This document shows, one piece after another, positions 1 to 8,252 of a DNA stretch of 42,904 nt (positions are counted from its first letter, which is position 1; each line of letters starts with the position of its first letter). The notes under the pieces were generated by a model. It searched no databases and had not been told where the DNA came from. It worked only from the letters and a program-made list of their open reading frames with translations. A program made the translations under genes and the position numbers. Source of the DNA: Streptomyces sp. DH37 (GTDB taxonomy: Bacteria > Actinomycetota > Actinomycetes > Streptomycetales > Streptomycetaceae); assembly GCF_029813835.1 (NCBI RefSeq), contig NZ_JARVKV010000062.1, forward strand, positions 1-42,904. Reading direction: 5' to 3'.

Positions 1-29
1 CCGTGTGGGAGAGTAGGACGCCGCCGAAC
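1..29 (+). rRNA. rrf: 5S ribosomal RNA, 3' end (partial)
   Basis: The first bases carry the conserved 3' segment of actinobacterial 5S rRNA (GGGAGAGTAGGACGCCGCC followed by GAAC). The molecule starts upstream of the window, so only about 29 of roughly 120 nt are visible, and the exact 3' end is uncertain by a few bases. A strong terminator follows within 15 nt, as expected for the last gene of a 16S-23S-5S operon read on the plus strand. Confidence 0.88.
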
Positions 30-40
30 AATGTGGGTGG

Positions 41-81
41 AGAGGGCCCCGCCGGCATGCCGGCGGGGCCCTCTCTTTTTT
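41..81 (+). terminator. Intrinsic terminator of the rRNA operon
   Basis: A perfect 34-bp palindrome (41-74) beginning AGAGGGCCCCGCC is followed by a run of six T (76-81). A GC-rich stem plus U-tract is a classic rho-independent terminator, and its position just after the 5S end fits termination of the rRNA transcript. The roughly 100 bp from here to the phosphatase stop codon at 184 hold nothing recognisable. Confidence 0.92.
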
Positions 82-183
82 GGTGTGTCCGGGGTGGTGT
101 GGTGTCCGGGGATTGGGTTCCGGGGGCCGCGCCACCCCTCTTCTTTTTTCGCGTCCGGCGGGCAGCCCTCCGGCGGTGCCGGG

Positions 184-615
184 TCAGGCCGGGAAGCGGT
201 GGACGAAGCGGCGTTGCCAGGGGGTCTCGACGGCACGCGGGGAGTAGTGCCTCCTGACGTGGGCGACGGCTTCGCGGCCCGGCATTCCGTCCAGTACGGC
301 GAGGCAGGCCAGTGCCGTACCGGTACGGCCGTATCCGCCGCCGCAGGCGATCTCGACGCGTTCGGTCCCCGCTCGCTCCCATGCCTCGCGCAGTGCCTCG
401 GAGGCCGCCGTGCGGTCCGACGGCAGCCGGAAGTCGGGCCAGTGGATCCAGCGGGACTCCCATGCCACGGCCGATGGTTCCCGGCCCAGGAGGTACAGCG
501 CGAAGGCGGGGGCAGGCCCCTCGGGGAGGGGACGGCGCAGTCCGCGGCCCCGGACGAGCCGGCCGGACGGCAGCCGCAGCACGCCCGCCGCCGCAGGGTC
601 CCAGGTGGTGGTCAC
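184..615 (-). CDS. Protein tyrosine phosphatase-like protein at the end of the secretion-like operon
   Basis: The 143-aa product has a cysteine phosphatase signature: Cys91-X5-Arg97-Thr (CGGGYGRT), with a WPD-loop-like Trp59-Pro60-Asp61 that could supply the general acid. These features point to the PTP/dual-specificity fold, which dephosphorylates Tyr, Ser/Thr or non-protein phosphates through a cysteinyl-phosphate. The usual His before the Cys is Ala here. No signal peptide or membrane segment is seen, so it is probably cytoplasmic. The GTG start at 615 overlaps the stop of the VirD4-like gene as GTGA, which implies translational coupling. The substrate cannot be read from the sequence; the context suggests a membrane-complex component. 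Confidence 0.8.
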   Translation of the reverse strand: MTTTWDPAAAGVLRLPSGRLVRGRGLRRPLPEGPAPAFALYLLGREPSAVAWESRWIHWPDFRLPSDRTAASEALREAWERAGTERVEIACGGGYGRTGTALACLAVLDGMPGREAVAHVRRHYSPRAVETPWQRRFVHRFPA

Positions 616-2141
616 GGCGTGGGCCTCGGCACCGCCGGCCCGGTCTCGGCGAGCCGCGGCCACCAGACGTGCGCCTGCGCCTCGGAGCGGAGCAGCGCCA
701 GGGTGGGCATGCCCATCGCCTCGCCGTTCACCAGGAGGTCGGGGAGCTGGGGGATGGGGGCCACCGCCGCGACGTTGTGGAGCACGAGGGCGAGTGGTGG
801 GTCGAGCCGACCGGCGGATGACCCTGCGGCCATGCGGCGGCCGTGCTCGACCACGCTCGCGGTGAGAGCCGTGAGGAGCGGCATCGTGCCGGGGGCGCGG
901 CGCGGGTCCTCGACGGTTTCGCCCACGACATAGAGCGTTCCCCCTTCGGCCGCAAAGGATTCCAGGGCGGCCGAATCCGCGCGGGATGCCGTACAGGCGT
1001 TGCGGACGTGGAGTCGGGAGAGGCCGGCCAGTGCGCCGCGGATGAGGTGGACGGCGGCGTCCCGGCGCTCCGGGTGGGCGATCAGGGTCGCCTCCAGCTC
1101 GCCCGCCGCGCCCGACGCCGCCTTGGGGTGCGTGCGCAGGATCCGGACGGCCTCGGTGGTGGAGCCCGCGGTGGCGCCGGCCCAGCGGTGGACCTGGCGG
1201 AACGGCTCGCCGGCGACGGCCGCGGCGTGGAGCCAGCATCCCAGGAGCGTCTCGGCGGCGCCGTGGACGGCCGCGTCCGCGCGGGCGGGGCTGCGTACGG
1301 GGGCGAGCAGGGCGGCGGCCCGGACGGCGGCGGTACGGCGGTCCTCGCAGCCGTGGTGGGGCGACCAGCGCAGGCGTACGGGGGCGTCGGTGCGCTGGTC
1401 CGGGTCGTAGAGGTGGACGGGGCCGAGCTTGGCGCGGGCCCCCACGGTCTCCGACCACAGGGTGGGGTCGGCGGTCACGACGAGGGCGGCGCCGGGGGCG
1501 GCGCGCAGGGCGTCGGCCGCGCGGCCGACGTGGGTGGTGCCGTACTCGATGCCTGCGGGCGGGCCGGAGAACGCCTCGGGGACGGGGTGGGCCCGTACGG
1601 GCGTCGGAGGGGGCGCTGGAGCCGTCGCGGGGATGGCGTGGGGTTCGGCGTGAGGTTCGGGGGCCGCGGGCTCGGGGAGGGGCGCCGTGGCCGTCTCGTG
1701 GGGCGCGGGCAGGGGCACGGACGCGGGCGCGGGCGGAGCGCCCGCGCGCCGGGCCGCGCGCAGGGCCCGTCGGCGGGCGACGGTACCGGCGACGAAGAAG
1801 CCCAGGACCGTGAGGACCATCGCCTGGCTGACGAGGATCCCCCAGAACAGGCCGGGGCCCGGCAGGGCGGCGGCCTCGGCGGCGGGCCAGGCGGCGGCCA
1901 GGTCGCCCGGCTCGGAGACGAGCGCGCGCATGGCCGTCGGGGTGTCGACGAAGGCGACGCCCCGCGGCCACGAGCCGTGGGCGAGGACGCCGGCCAGCCC
2001 GGCGGCCGTCCAGCACAGGGTGGTGAGACCCAGCAGGAAGCCGATGAGGCCGAGCAGCAGGCCGTCGGGGATGCCGCGCTCCGGCGGGGCACCCGTACCG
2101 CCGTCCCGCGCCCCTCGTGCTCCGCCCCGGCCCCGCGCCAC
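612..2141 (-). CDS. VirD4/TraG-like type IV coupling protein, apparently without ATPase motifs
   Basis: The 509-aa protein has two N-terminal membrane segments (about 27-54 and 98-121), a Pro/Ala-rich linker, and a soluble domain laid out like the TraG/TraM-recognition C-terminal region of VirD4 coupling proteins. Where VirD4 has a P-loop there is no GxxGxGK[ST], and the strand expected to hold Walker B reads LALVLHNVAAVAPIPQLPDL with no Asp-Glu pair. It may therefore be a substrate receptor or scaffold rather than a motor. The GTG at 2141 lies 2 nt after the upstream stop, and the 3' end overlaps the phosphatase start. Family membership rests on domain layout and gene order, so the name is less certain than for the VirB4-like neighbour. 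Confidence 0.72.
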   Translation of the reverse strand: MARGRGGARGARDGGTGAPPERGIPDGLLLGLIGFLLGLTTLCWTAAGLAGVLAHGSWPRGVAFVDTPTAMRALVSEPGDLAAAWPAAEAAALPGPGLFWGILVSQAMVLTVLGFFVAGTVARRRALRAARRAGAPPAPASVPLPAPHETATAPLPEPAAPEPHAEPHAIPATAPAPPPTPVRAHPVPEAFSGPPAGIEYGTTHVGRAADALRAAPGAALVVTADPTLWSETVGARAKLGPVHLYDPDQRTDAPVRLRWSPHHGCEDRRTAAVRAAALLAPVRSPARADAAVHGAAETLLGCWLHAAAVAGEPFRQVHRWAGATAGSTTEAVRILRTHPKAASGAAGELEATLIAHPERRDAAVHLIRGALAGLSRLHVRNACTASRADSAALESFAAEGGTLYVVGETVEDPRRAPGTMPLLTALTASVVEHGRRMAAGSSAGRLDPPLALVLHNVAAVAPIPQLPDLLVNGEAMGMPTLALLRSEAQAHVWWPRLAETGPAVPRPTP

Positions 2142-2143
2142 CG

Positions 2144-3598
2144 TCAGGCCACCGTCTCGTCGGCGCGTGCGAGCCGTTCCATCGCGGCCGCGCGGGACTC
2201 GGTCTCGGCGTCGAGGTCGTCGGCCAGGGTGTCCTCCAGGGACGAGCGCGGGGAGGAGCCCGCCGAGGGGGCGGGCGAGGAGTCCGGCGAGGAGGATTCC
2301 GTCATGGCGCGGTCGGTGAAGACCAGCGGGCGCTCGGCCTCGGTGATCAGGTGTTTGACGACCTGGACGTTGCCGTTGACGTCCCAGACGGCGATGCCGG
2401 GGGTGAGCGTGGGGATGATCTCCACGGCCCAGCGCGGCAGGCCCAGCACCTTTCCGGTGGCCCGTGCCTCGTCGGCCTTCTGGGCATAGACGGTGCGGGT
2501 GGAGGCCATCTTGAGGATGGCGGCCGCCTCCCTGGCCGCCGCGCCGTCGACGACGTCGGACAGGTGGTGGACGACCGCGACGAACGACAGGCCGAGCCGC
2601 CGGCCGAACTTCAGCAGGCGCTGGAAGAGCTGGGCGACGAACGGGCTGTTGATGATGTGCCACGCCTCCTCGACCAGGAAGATGCGCTTCCTGCGATCGG
2701 GGCGGATCCAGGTGTGCTCCAGCCAGACGCCGACGATGGCCATCAGGATCGGCATGGCGATGGAGTTGCGGTCGATGTGGGAGAGGTCGAAGACGATCAG
2801 GGGCGCGTCGAGGTCGATGCCCACGGTCGTCGGGCCGTCGAACATGCCGCGCAGGTCGCCGTCGACCAGCCGGTCGAGGACGAGGGCCACGTCCAGGCCC
2901 CAGGCGCGGACGTCCTCCAGGGCGACGTTCATCGCCTCGGCGGACTCCGGTTCGGGGTGGCGCAGTTGCTCGACTATGTCGGTGAGGACGGGCTGGCGGC
3001 CGGTGACGGTCTCGTTGACGTAGGAGTGGGCGACCTTCAGGGCGAAGCCGGCGCGCTCGTCGAGGCCGTGGCCCATGGCGACCTCGATGATGGTGCGCAG
3101 CAGGGCGAGCTGGCCGGTGGTGGTGATGGACGGGTCCAGCGGGTTGAGGCGGATGCCCCGGTCGAGCGCGGCCATCGGGTCCAGGCGGATGGGGGTGATG
3201 CCCATCTGCTCGGCGATCAGGTTCCACTCGCCGACGCCGTCCTCGCCCTGGGCGTCCAGGACGACGACCTGGCGGTCGCGGAAGCGCAGCTGGCGCAGGA
3301 CGTAGGTCTTCTCCAGGGCCGACTTGCCGTTGCCGGACTCGCCCAGGACCAGCCAATGGGGGGCCGGGAGCTGCTGGCCGTAGAGCTGGAAGGGGTCGTA
3401 GATGTAGCCCTTGCCGCTGTAGACCTCGCGGCCGATGATCACGCCGGAGTCGCCCAGGCCGGGCGCGGCGGTGGGCAGGTAGACGGCCTGCGCCTGGCCG
3501 GTGGAGGTGCGCACGGGCAGGCGGGTGGTCTCGGTCTTGCCGAAGACGAAGCTGGTGAAGGCGTCGGTGACGGCGGTCAGCGGATCGAACGCGGCCAT
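2144..3598 (-). CDS. VirB4/TraC-like conjugal transfer ATPase
   Basis: The 484-aa protein carries Walker A GESGNGKS (residues 86-93) and Walker B RIFLVEEAW (about 305-313), in the arrangement of the VirB4 ATPase domain that powers pilus assembly and substrate transfer at the inner face of the membrane. No membrane segment is evident. Ser/Pro- and charge-rich sequence fills the last 45 residues. It lacks the long N-terminal VirB4 domain; the upstream SCO6880-type gene may supply it. The ATG at 3598 follows a clear GAGGAGG site that overlaps the upstream stop (17-nt gap). It is probably the energy source of this apparatus. Confidence 0.88.
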   Translation of the reverse strand: MAAFDPLTAVTDAFTSFVFGKTETTRLPVRTSTGQAQAVYLPTAAPGLGDSGVIIGREVYSGKGYIYDPFQLYGQQLPAPHWLVLGESGNGKSALEKTYVLRQLRFRDRQVVVLDAQGEDGVGEWNLIAEQMGITPIRLDPMAALDRGIRLNPLDPSITTTGQLALLRTIIEVAMGHGLDERAGFALKVAHSYVNETVTGRQPVLTDIVEQLRHPEPESAEAMNVALEDVRAWGLDVALVLDRLVDGDLRGMFDGPTTVGIDLDAPLIVFDLSHIDRNSIAMPILMAIVGVWLEHTWIRPDRRKRIFLVEEAWHIINSPFVAQLFQRLLKFGRRLGLSFVAVVHHLSDVVDGAAAREAAAILKMASTRTVYAQKADEARATGKVLGLPRWAVEIIPTLTPGIAVWDVNGNVQVVKHLITEAERPLVFTDRAMTESSSPDSSPAPSAGSSPRSSLEDTLADDLDAETESRAAAMERLARADETVA

Positions 3599-3614
3599 GG
3601 TGGGTTGCGCCTCC

Positions 3615-5165
3615 TCAGCGGCGGATGCCGGTCGCGAACGGCAGGGTGTTCACGAACGCACGGTGATGCTCGCGGTCGCACCACTCCAGCTTCAAGTAGC
3701 TCTTTCCGGCCGATGCCCGGATGGTGCGCTTGTCACGTGCCAGGGCGTCGGGGTTGCGGGAGGAGACGGTGATGTAGCCGACGAGGTTGACGCCGGCGGC
3801 GCCGGAGGCCAGGTCCTGGCCGCGCTGGTCGACGCGGCTGTGGGCGGCCACGTCGCGGGGGTCGACGGTGCGGTTCATCTTGGCGGCGCGGCTGGCCTCG
3901 GCCTCGTCGTTGGTCTTCTCCGTGAGCATGCGCTCGATGGCGACCTCGGTGGGCTCCAGGTCCATGCAGACGGCGACGGTGCGGATCACGTCGGGGGTGT
4001 GGACGAGCAGCGGCGCCAGGAAGTTGACGCCCACGGGGGTCATCGGCCACTCCTTGACCCAGGCGGTGGCGTGGCACCAGGGGGCGCGGGTGGCGGACTC
4101 GCGGGTCTTGGCCTGGAGGTGCGTCGGCTCGGAGGCGTCCAGCTCGGCGGGCCAGGCGTTGCGGCGGCTCATGGCCTGGATGTGGTCGATGGGGTGGTCC
4201 GGGTCGTACATGGAGTGGATCAGGGAGGCCACGCGGGCCTGGCCCAGCGGCTGCCGCACCCTGATGTCCGCCTCGGTGAGGCGGGCGCAGATGTCGGTGA
4301 GCTCGCGGGCCATGACGACGGCCAGGCCCTCGTCGCGGGTGAGGCGGCGGCCGGTGGAGGCGCGGGTGGCCTTGGCGATCGCGGTGGCCTCGGCGGCCAG
4401 GTCGCGGGTGTAGTGCATGCAGGCCACGAGGTAGGCGCGGTGCTGCTCGCTGGAGGTGGAGACCATCGACAGCAGTTGCTCGTAGGAGTCCCGCAGCCAG
4501 GGCGCGGCCCGCTCGTCGCCGCGCTGGGCGACGTCCTTGGCGTGGGCGTCGGGGTCGGCGGGGAGGGTGCGGGCGAGCATCTGGAGGCGGGTGACGAAGC
4601 CGTCGCCGTTGGCCACGTGCTTGAGGAGGGTGCCGAAGCGGTCGACGAGGGCCTCCTGGTCCTCGCTGTCGCGCAGGCCCACGCCCGGTCCCTCGATCTC
4701 GATGGCGGCGGTGACGGTGCGCCGGTCGGCGTGGAGGAGGACGGCGATCTCGTCGGGGCCGAAGGGCGCGGACAGCCAGTTGACGCGGCCGACGCCGGGG
4801 GGCGGCGGGACGTCCACCTCGGTGCCGTCGAGCCGGGTGCCGGCCTCGGCGGCGGCCGAGCGGTAGGTGGTGCCGCGGCGCAGCAGGCGGCGGTAGCTGC
4901 GGTTGATCTCGAACCACCTGTAGTACGTACGGCCGTTGTAGGGGACGTACACCGCGGCCAGGGCGAGCAGCGGGAAGCCGACGAGCAGGGCGATGCGCAG
5001 CGACAGGACGGGAACGAGGAGCCCGCTCATCATGCCGAGGAAGGCGCCCGCGATGATCAGCGCGATCTCGCCCGTCTCCCGGTTCCTGCCGACGATGGCG
5101 TTGGGACGGGCGCGCCCGATCATGTACGTGCGGCGCGGTGCGACGGTGTGGGACGGGGTCGTCAC
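3615..5165 (-). CDS. SCO6880-family type IV secretion-like membrane protein (PrgI/VirB4 N-terminal-like)
   Basis: The 516-aa protein has a short basic N-terminus, two membrane helices (about 33-50 and 54-74), and a long soluble region with the feel of the VirB4 N-terminal domain but no P-loop. Proteins of this type (PGAP name SCO6880 family) sit directly before a separate VirB4-like ATPase in actinobacterial conjugation clusters, as here. The GTG start at 5165 overlaps the preceding stop as GTGA and is preceded by GGAGGTGATC, a near-complete anti-SD match, which supports this start. It likely anchors the ATPase to the membrane complex. Confidence 0.85.
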   Translation of the reverse strand: MTTPSHTVAPRRTYMIGRARPNAIVGRNRETGEIALIIAGAFLGMMSGLLVPVLSLRIALLVGFPLLALAAVYVPYNGRTYYRWFEINRSYRRLLRRGTTYRSAAAEAGTRLDGTEVDVPPPPGVGRVNWLSAPFGPDEIAVLLHADRRTVTAAIEIEGPGVGLRDSEDQEALVDRFGTLLKHVANGDGFVTRLQMLARTLPADPDAHAKDVAQRGDERAAPWLRDSYEQLLSMVSTSSEQHRAYLVACMHYTRDLAAEATAIAKATRASTGRRLTRDEGLAVVMARELTDICARLTEADIRVRQPLGQARVASLIHSMYDPDHPIDHIQAMSRRNAWPAELDASEPTHLQAKTRESATRAPWCHATAWVKEWPMTPVGVNFLAPLLVHTPDVIRTVAVCMDLEPTEVAIERMLTEKTNDEAEASRAAKMNRTVDPRDVAAHSRVDQRGQDLASGAAGVNLVGYITVSSRNPDALARDKRTIRASAGKSYLKLEWCDREHHRAFVNTLPFATGIRR

Positions 5166-6475
5166 CCGCGATCACCTCCGGTGCGAGGGCTGGTGCCGCC
5201 GCCACCGCTGCCCGTGCGGGGCGGGGGCGGCGCGGTGGGCTGGGAGGTCTGGGCGCCGCGCGAGGCGTGGGCGGCCACTCCGCCGGCCATCGGGTTGGCG
5301 GGCCGGGGGGTGGCGCCGGACTGCCCGCCACCGCCGCCCGCGTCGGCGCCGCCGCGGGCGCTGTGGGTGTTGATGCCCTGGCGCAGCATGGCGGCGGGGG
5401 AGGAGACGACGGCGGCGGCCGTACGGGAGGCGGGGTCGGCGCTGGCGTTGCGCTGGCGGACGATCTCGTCGCCGAAGCCGGGGACGAAGCGGTAGATCAT
5501 GGCGCTGGCGAAGATGGCGAGCAGGATGATCGCCAGGCCGGAGACGATCGCGGAGAAGGCGTTGGGGCCCTCGTCGGAGGCGAGCGCCCCGGCGAGGCCG
5601 AGGACGATGACGATGACCGGCTTGACGAGGATCACCGCGATCATGATGCCCGCCCAGCGGCGTACGTGGCCCCACAGGTTCTTGTCGACGAGTCCGGCGT
5701 AGACGACCGTGCCCAGCAGGGCGCCGACGTACAGCAGGGCGGCGCGGATGACGAGTTCGAGCCAGAGCACGCCGGCGGCGAGGACGGAGACGAGGGAGAC
5801 GACGATCAGCATGACGGGCCCGCCGCCGATGTCGTCGCCCTTCTTGAGGGCCTCGGAGAAGGAGCCGAAGAACTTGTCGGTGTCGGAGCCGGCGCCCGCG
5901 GCGATCACGTCGGTGACGGCGTCGGTCGCGGTGACCAGGGTGTAGAGGATCAGGGGGGTGAAGGCGGAGGCCAGGACCGTCAGCCACAGGAAGCCGATGG
6001 CCTCGGTGAGGGCCTCGGTGAGGGGGATGCCGCGGACGGCGCGCTTGGCGACGGCCAGCAGCCACAGGACGAGGGTGAGGATCGTCGAGGCGGCGAAGAC
6101 GACGGCGTACTGGCGCAGGAAGGCGGCGTTGGTGAAGTCGACGGTGGCGGTGGAGGAGACGGCCTCGGAGAGCTTGTCGACGATCCAGGCGGCGGCGTCG
6201 GCGCAGCCCCGGGCGAGGGAGGCGAGGGGGTCGAGGGTGGACAGGGGGTCGGCGTCGCCGCCGGAGCCGCCGGTGGCGTTCTCGCCCTGCTCGCAGACGT
6301 CCCGGGCGGAGCCGGGGACGATCTCGCACTCGCTGCGGTCCCGCTCCTCGTCGGCCGGCGGGGACGGGGTGGGGTCGGCGGCCGCACGGGTGGCCAGCCA
6401 GAGCCCCGCGGCCTGTACGCCCGCCAGGATCGCGGCGAGCGACAGGGCGCGGCGGCCGGCTCGGTCAACGGGCAT
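5162..6475 (-). CDS. VirB6/TrbL-like polytopic channel protein
   Basis: The 437-aa protein starts with a signal-like hydrophobic stretch (residues 9-33), has an extracytoplasmic segment with a Cys pair (CEIVPGSARDVC), then about six membrane helices between residues 113 and 340, and a Gly/Pro/Ser-rich cytoplasmic tail of about 90 residues. This layout is typical of VirB6/TrbL channel subunits of type IV secretion systems. The ATG at 6475 lies inside the end of the VirB8-like gene (11-nt overlap) and the stop overlaps the next start, so the run is translationally coupled. Low-complexity tails like this are common in actinobacterial homologues. Confidence 0.82.
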   Translation of the reverse strand: MPVDRAGRRALSLAAILAGVQAAGLWLATRAAADPTPSPPADEERDRSECEIVPGSARDVCEQGENATGGSGGDADPLSTLDPLASLARGCADAAAWIVDKLSEAVSSTATVDFTNAAFLRQYAVVFAASTILTLVLWLLAVAKRAVRGIPLTEALTEAIGFLWLTVLASAFTPLILYTLVTATDAVTDVIAAGAGSDTDKFFGSFSEALKKGDDIGGGPVMLIVVSLVSVLAAGVLWLELVIRAALLYVGALLGTVVYAGLVDKNLWGHVRRWAGIMIAVILVKPVIVIVLGLAGALASDEGPNAFSAIVSGLAIILLAIFASAMIYRFVPGFGDEIVRQRNASADPASRTAAAVVSSPAAMLRQGINTHSARGGADAGGGGGQSGATPRPANPMAGGVAAHASRGAQTSQPTAPPPPRTGSGGGGTSPRTGGDRG

Positions 6476-7253
6476 AGGTGAACCCTCCGTACTCGTCGAC
6501 GGCCTTGCTGATGTCCTCGGCTGTGGAGGCCCGGAGGTCGCCCGGCACGGGGGCGGGGCCGTCCTTCTGGGAGTCCTCGGCGATCTTCCAGTCCGATCCG
6601 GTCCAGCGCAGCCGGAAGGTCCAGGTCTTCCAGGTGGTGGTCACGGGGAAGGTCGACTCCTCGCCGGCCATGCCGATCAGACCCGTGTACCAGACCTCGA
6701 CGGTGGCGCCGTCGTCCCCGTACTCCGCCACCTTGGTGCCGACGGGGACGGTGCGCGAGACGAAGGTCATGCCGTCGGGGGCCTCGCCCTGCGGGGTGAG
6801 GCCCAGGCGCTCGAGGAAGGCCCGCGAGTACGCCTTGTCCTGCAGGCCCTTGACGCGGGCGGCGGCCTCGGGGGTGTAGAGGGCGTCGACGAGCATGTGC
6901 CGGTGCTCGGTCTCGAACATGCCCGTACCGCCCAGCGCCACCGCGTAGTTGGCCGCCGCGCTCTGGGCGCCCTGCTCGGTGCGGGGGAAGCCCGCGGGGA
7001 CGCCGCCCGACCGGCCGGTGACGGGGCGTTCGCCGGTGGGGGCGGTGGGCCGGGCGTCGTCGCGCACGCTCTGTCCGCCGCCCGGCGAGCCGTCGCCTCC
7101 GCCCCTGTTGGCGAAGGCGAGGGCCGCGACCAGCAGGACGACGACGCCCACCACCGTCACCATGCTGCGGCCCACGCGGACCGGCTGCCGTCTGGGCCCG
7201 TCGTACGCGTCGACGACGTCGTCCCCGTACCCGCCATCGCCGCCGATGCTCAT
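6465..7253 (-). CDS. VirB8/TcpC-like conjugal transfer protein
   Basis: The 262-aa product has a short cytoplasmic N-terminus, one membrane helix (about 29-48), a Gly/Pro-rich linker and an extracytoplasmic alpha/beta domain (about 95-262) with the size and layout of TcpC/VirB8 NTF2-like domains. VirB8 proteins are assembly scaffolds of the inner-membrane complex. The ATG at 7253 has only a loose upstream GAGAGGG. The gene opens the compact run of overlapping genes that continues to the phosphatase, and lies 581 bp after the VirB2-like gene. Homology is by architecture and position rather than by a diagnostic motif. Confidence 0.75.
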   Translation of the reverse strand: MSIGGDGGYGDDVVDAYDGPRRQPVRVGRSMVTVVGVVVLLVAALAFANRGGGDGSPGGGQSVRDDARPTAPTGERPVTGRSGGVPAGFPRTEQGAQSAAANYAVALGGTGMFETEHRHMLVDALYTPEAAARVKGLQDKAYSRAFLERLGLTPQGEAPDGMTFVSRTVPVGTKVAEYGDDGATVEVWYTGLIGMAGEESTFPVTTTWKTWTFRLRWTGSDWKIAEDSQKDGPAPVPGDLRASTAEDISKAVDEYGGFTYAR

Positions 7254-7834
7254 CGTGCGCGTGCCCTCTCGGTCGCCCGGGCGACGCCCGGTTGTCGTCG
7301 TGCCCTCTCCATGACGTTAACTCCGCCGCGGCGGTTGTGGGGCCGGTGTGTGCAGGATCGCTTCCGCACCGTGAGCGGCGCATCGGCGTGCCCGGTCCGG
7401 TGACGCCGTCGTGCGCCGCCGGTTGCGCCGCGGCGGTGGGGGCGGGAGGGCGTCCGGAGTGGGGGGCGGATCCTGGGCTGGTGCATCGCTGCGGTGCTCT
7501 TTTTCCTGGTGGGTGGGGCCGGCCGGGCGGTGGCGGCCCTCCGGGCGCGGCGGGGCGCGGCGCCCCGCCGTCCGCCGCGGGTCCGGCGCCGGCGGGCGGG
7601 GCGCCCGGACGGTGCGCCGCCCCGTCTACCGCTACGGACGTGGCGGGTCTCACGGGGCGTCCAGCGGGCCACCGGCCGGGACGCGTACCGCCGCCGGTCC
7701 GCGTACGGGCGGGTTCCCGACCCGCCGTCAGGCGCGCCGGTGCGCCCGGGAGTCGGGCGCCGGGAGGCGGGGGCCGGGGGGTCGGGGGGAGTGGGGGAGG
7801 GCGCCCGGGGGACGGCGGACGGGGCGGCGGGCGG
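7254..7834. other. 581-bp gene-free gap inside the secretion-like cluster
   Basis: Every reading frame here gives Arg/Gly/Pro-rich sequence typical of non-coding high-GC DNA. A perfect 7-bp stem with a 3-nt loop lies at 7551-7567, and there is no T-run. No promoter was recognised with confidence. The gap separates the VirB2-like gene from the rest of the operon, so it may carry a promoter, a processing site or a long untranslated leader. Confidence 0.6.
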
Positions 7835-8143
7835 CTACACGGCCATGCCGTAGACGATCGTGAAGAGCGTGCCGAGGGACCCGATGATGAAGACCCCGGT
7901 CAGGCCCGCCACGATCAGGCCCTTGCCCTGCTCCGCGCTGAAGGTGTCGCGCAGCGCCGTGGCGCCGATGCGCTGCTTGGCCGCGCCCCAGATGGCGATG
8001 CCGAGGCAGAGGAGGATGGCGACGGCCATCACGACCTCGATCATCACGCGGGCCTCGTTGCCCAGTGACCCGAACGGGCCCCAGTCAGGAGCGATCCCGC
8101 CGATGATGGTGGTGATGTCGCCCTTTTCGGCTGCCAGAAACAT
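7835..8143 (-). CDS. VirB2-like small two-helix membrane protein (pilin-like)
   Basis: The 102-aa product has two hydrophobic helices (about 33-54 and 76-98) joined by a basic loop, the size and topology of TrbC/VirB2 pilin-like subunits. No cleavable signal peptide is obvious, as in many actinobacterial members. It is the first gene of the minus-strand cluster and divergent from a VirB1-like transglycosylase, the order expected for a type IV secretion set. The ATG at 8143 is preceded by a weak AGGGGCGGTGA. Alternative: an unrelated small membrane protein; the context favours the pilin-like reading. Confidence 0.72.
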   Translation of the reverse strand: MFLAAEKGDITTIIGGIAPDWGPFGSLGNEARVMIEVVMAVAILLCLGIAIWGAAKQRIGATALRDTFSAEQGKGLIVAGLTGVFIIGSLGTLFTIVYGMAV

Positions 8144-8252
8144 GGTGTGTCACCGCCCCTGGTGGGTTGTTGGAAATGCGCTTCACTTGGATTCTGACAC
8201 GGTTGCGGCCGAATCGGCAGTGAACTCCTTTCGGATGGGGGAGGGTTGAGGG
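8144..8252. promoter_or_regulatory. Divergent promoter region between the VirB2-like gene and the wall hydrolase
   Basis: This 109-bp interval must hold promoters for both directions. A CAGAAT hexamer on the minus strand, within the segment around 8186-8200, is a possible -10 for the secretion cluster. Two GACAC pentamers occur, at 8196-8200 on plus and near the ATG on minus. GACAC is the core recognised by the sporulation regulator WhiA, but a pentamer occurs often by chance. No clear -35 is visible. Confidence 0.4.

Noticed and set aside
184..2016. 610-codon minus-strand frame overlapping the phosphatase and VirD4-like genes
   Set aside because: Only its 3' part (184-615) reads as a protein; the remainder is Arg/Pro-rich shadow sequence of the neighbouring frame.
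7494..7853. Plus-strand frame beginning with a hydrophobic stretch (VLFFLVGGAGRAVAALR)
   Set aside because: No start codon precedes the full hydrophobic segment, the rest is Arg/Gly-rich low complexity, and it runs into the end of the VirB2-like gene on the other strand.
8144..8252. WhiA control of the secretion-like cluster from two GACAC pentamers
   Set aside because: A 5-bp motif is too frequent by chance to claim a site; noted only as a possibility in the promoter entry.
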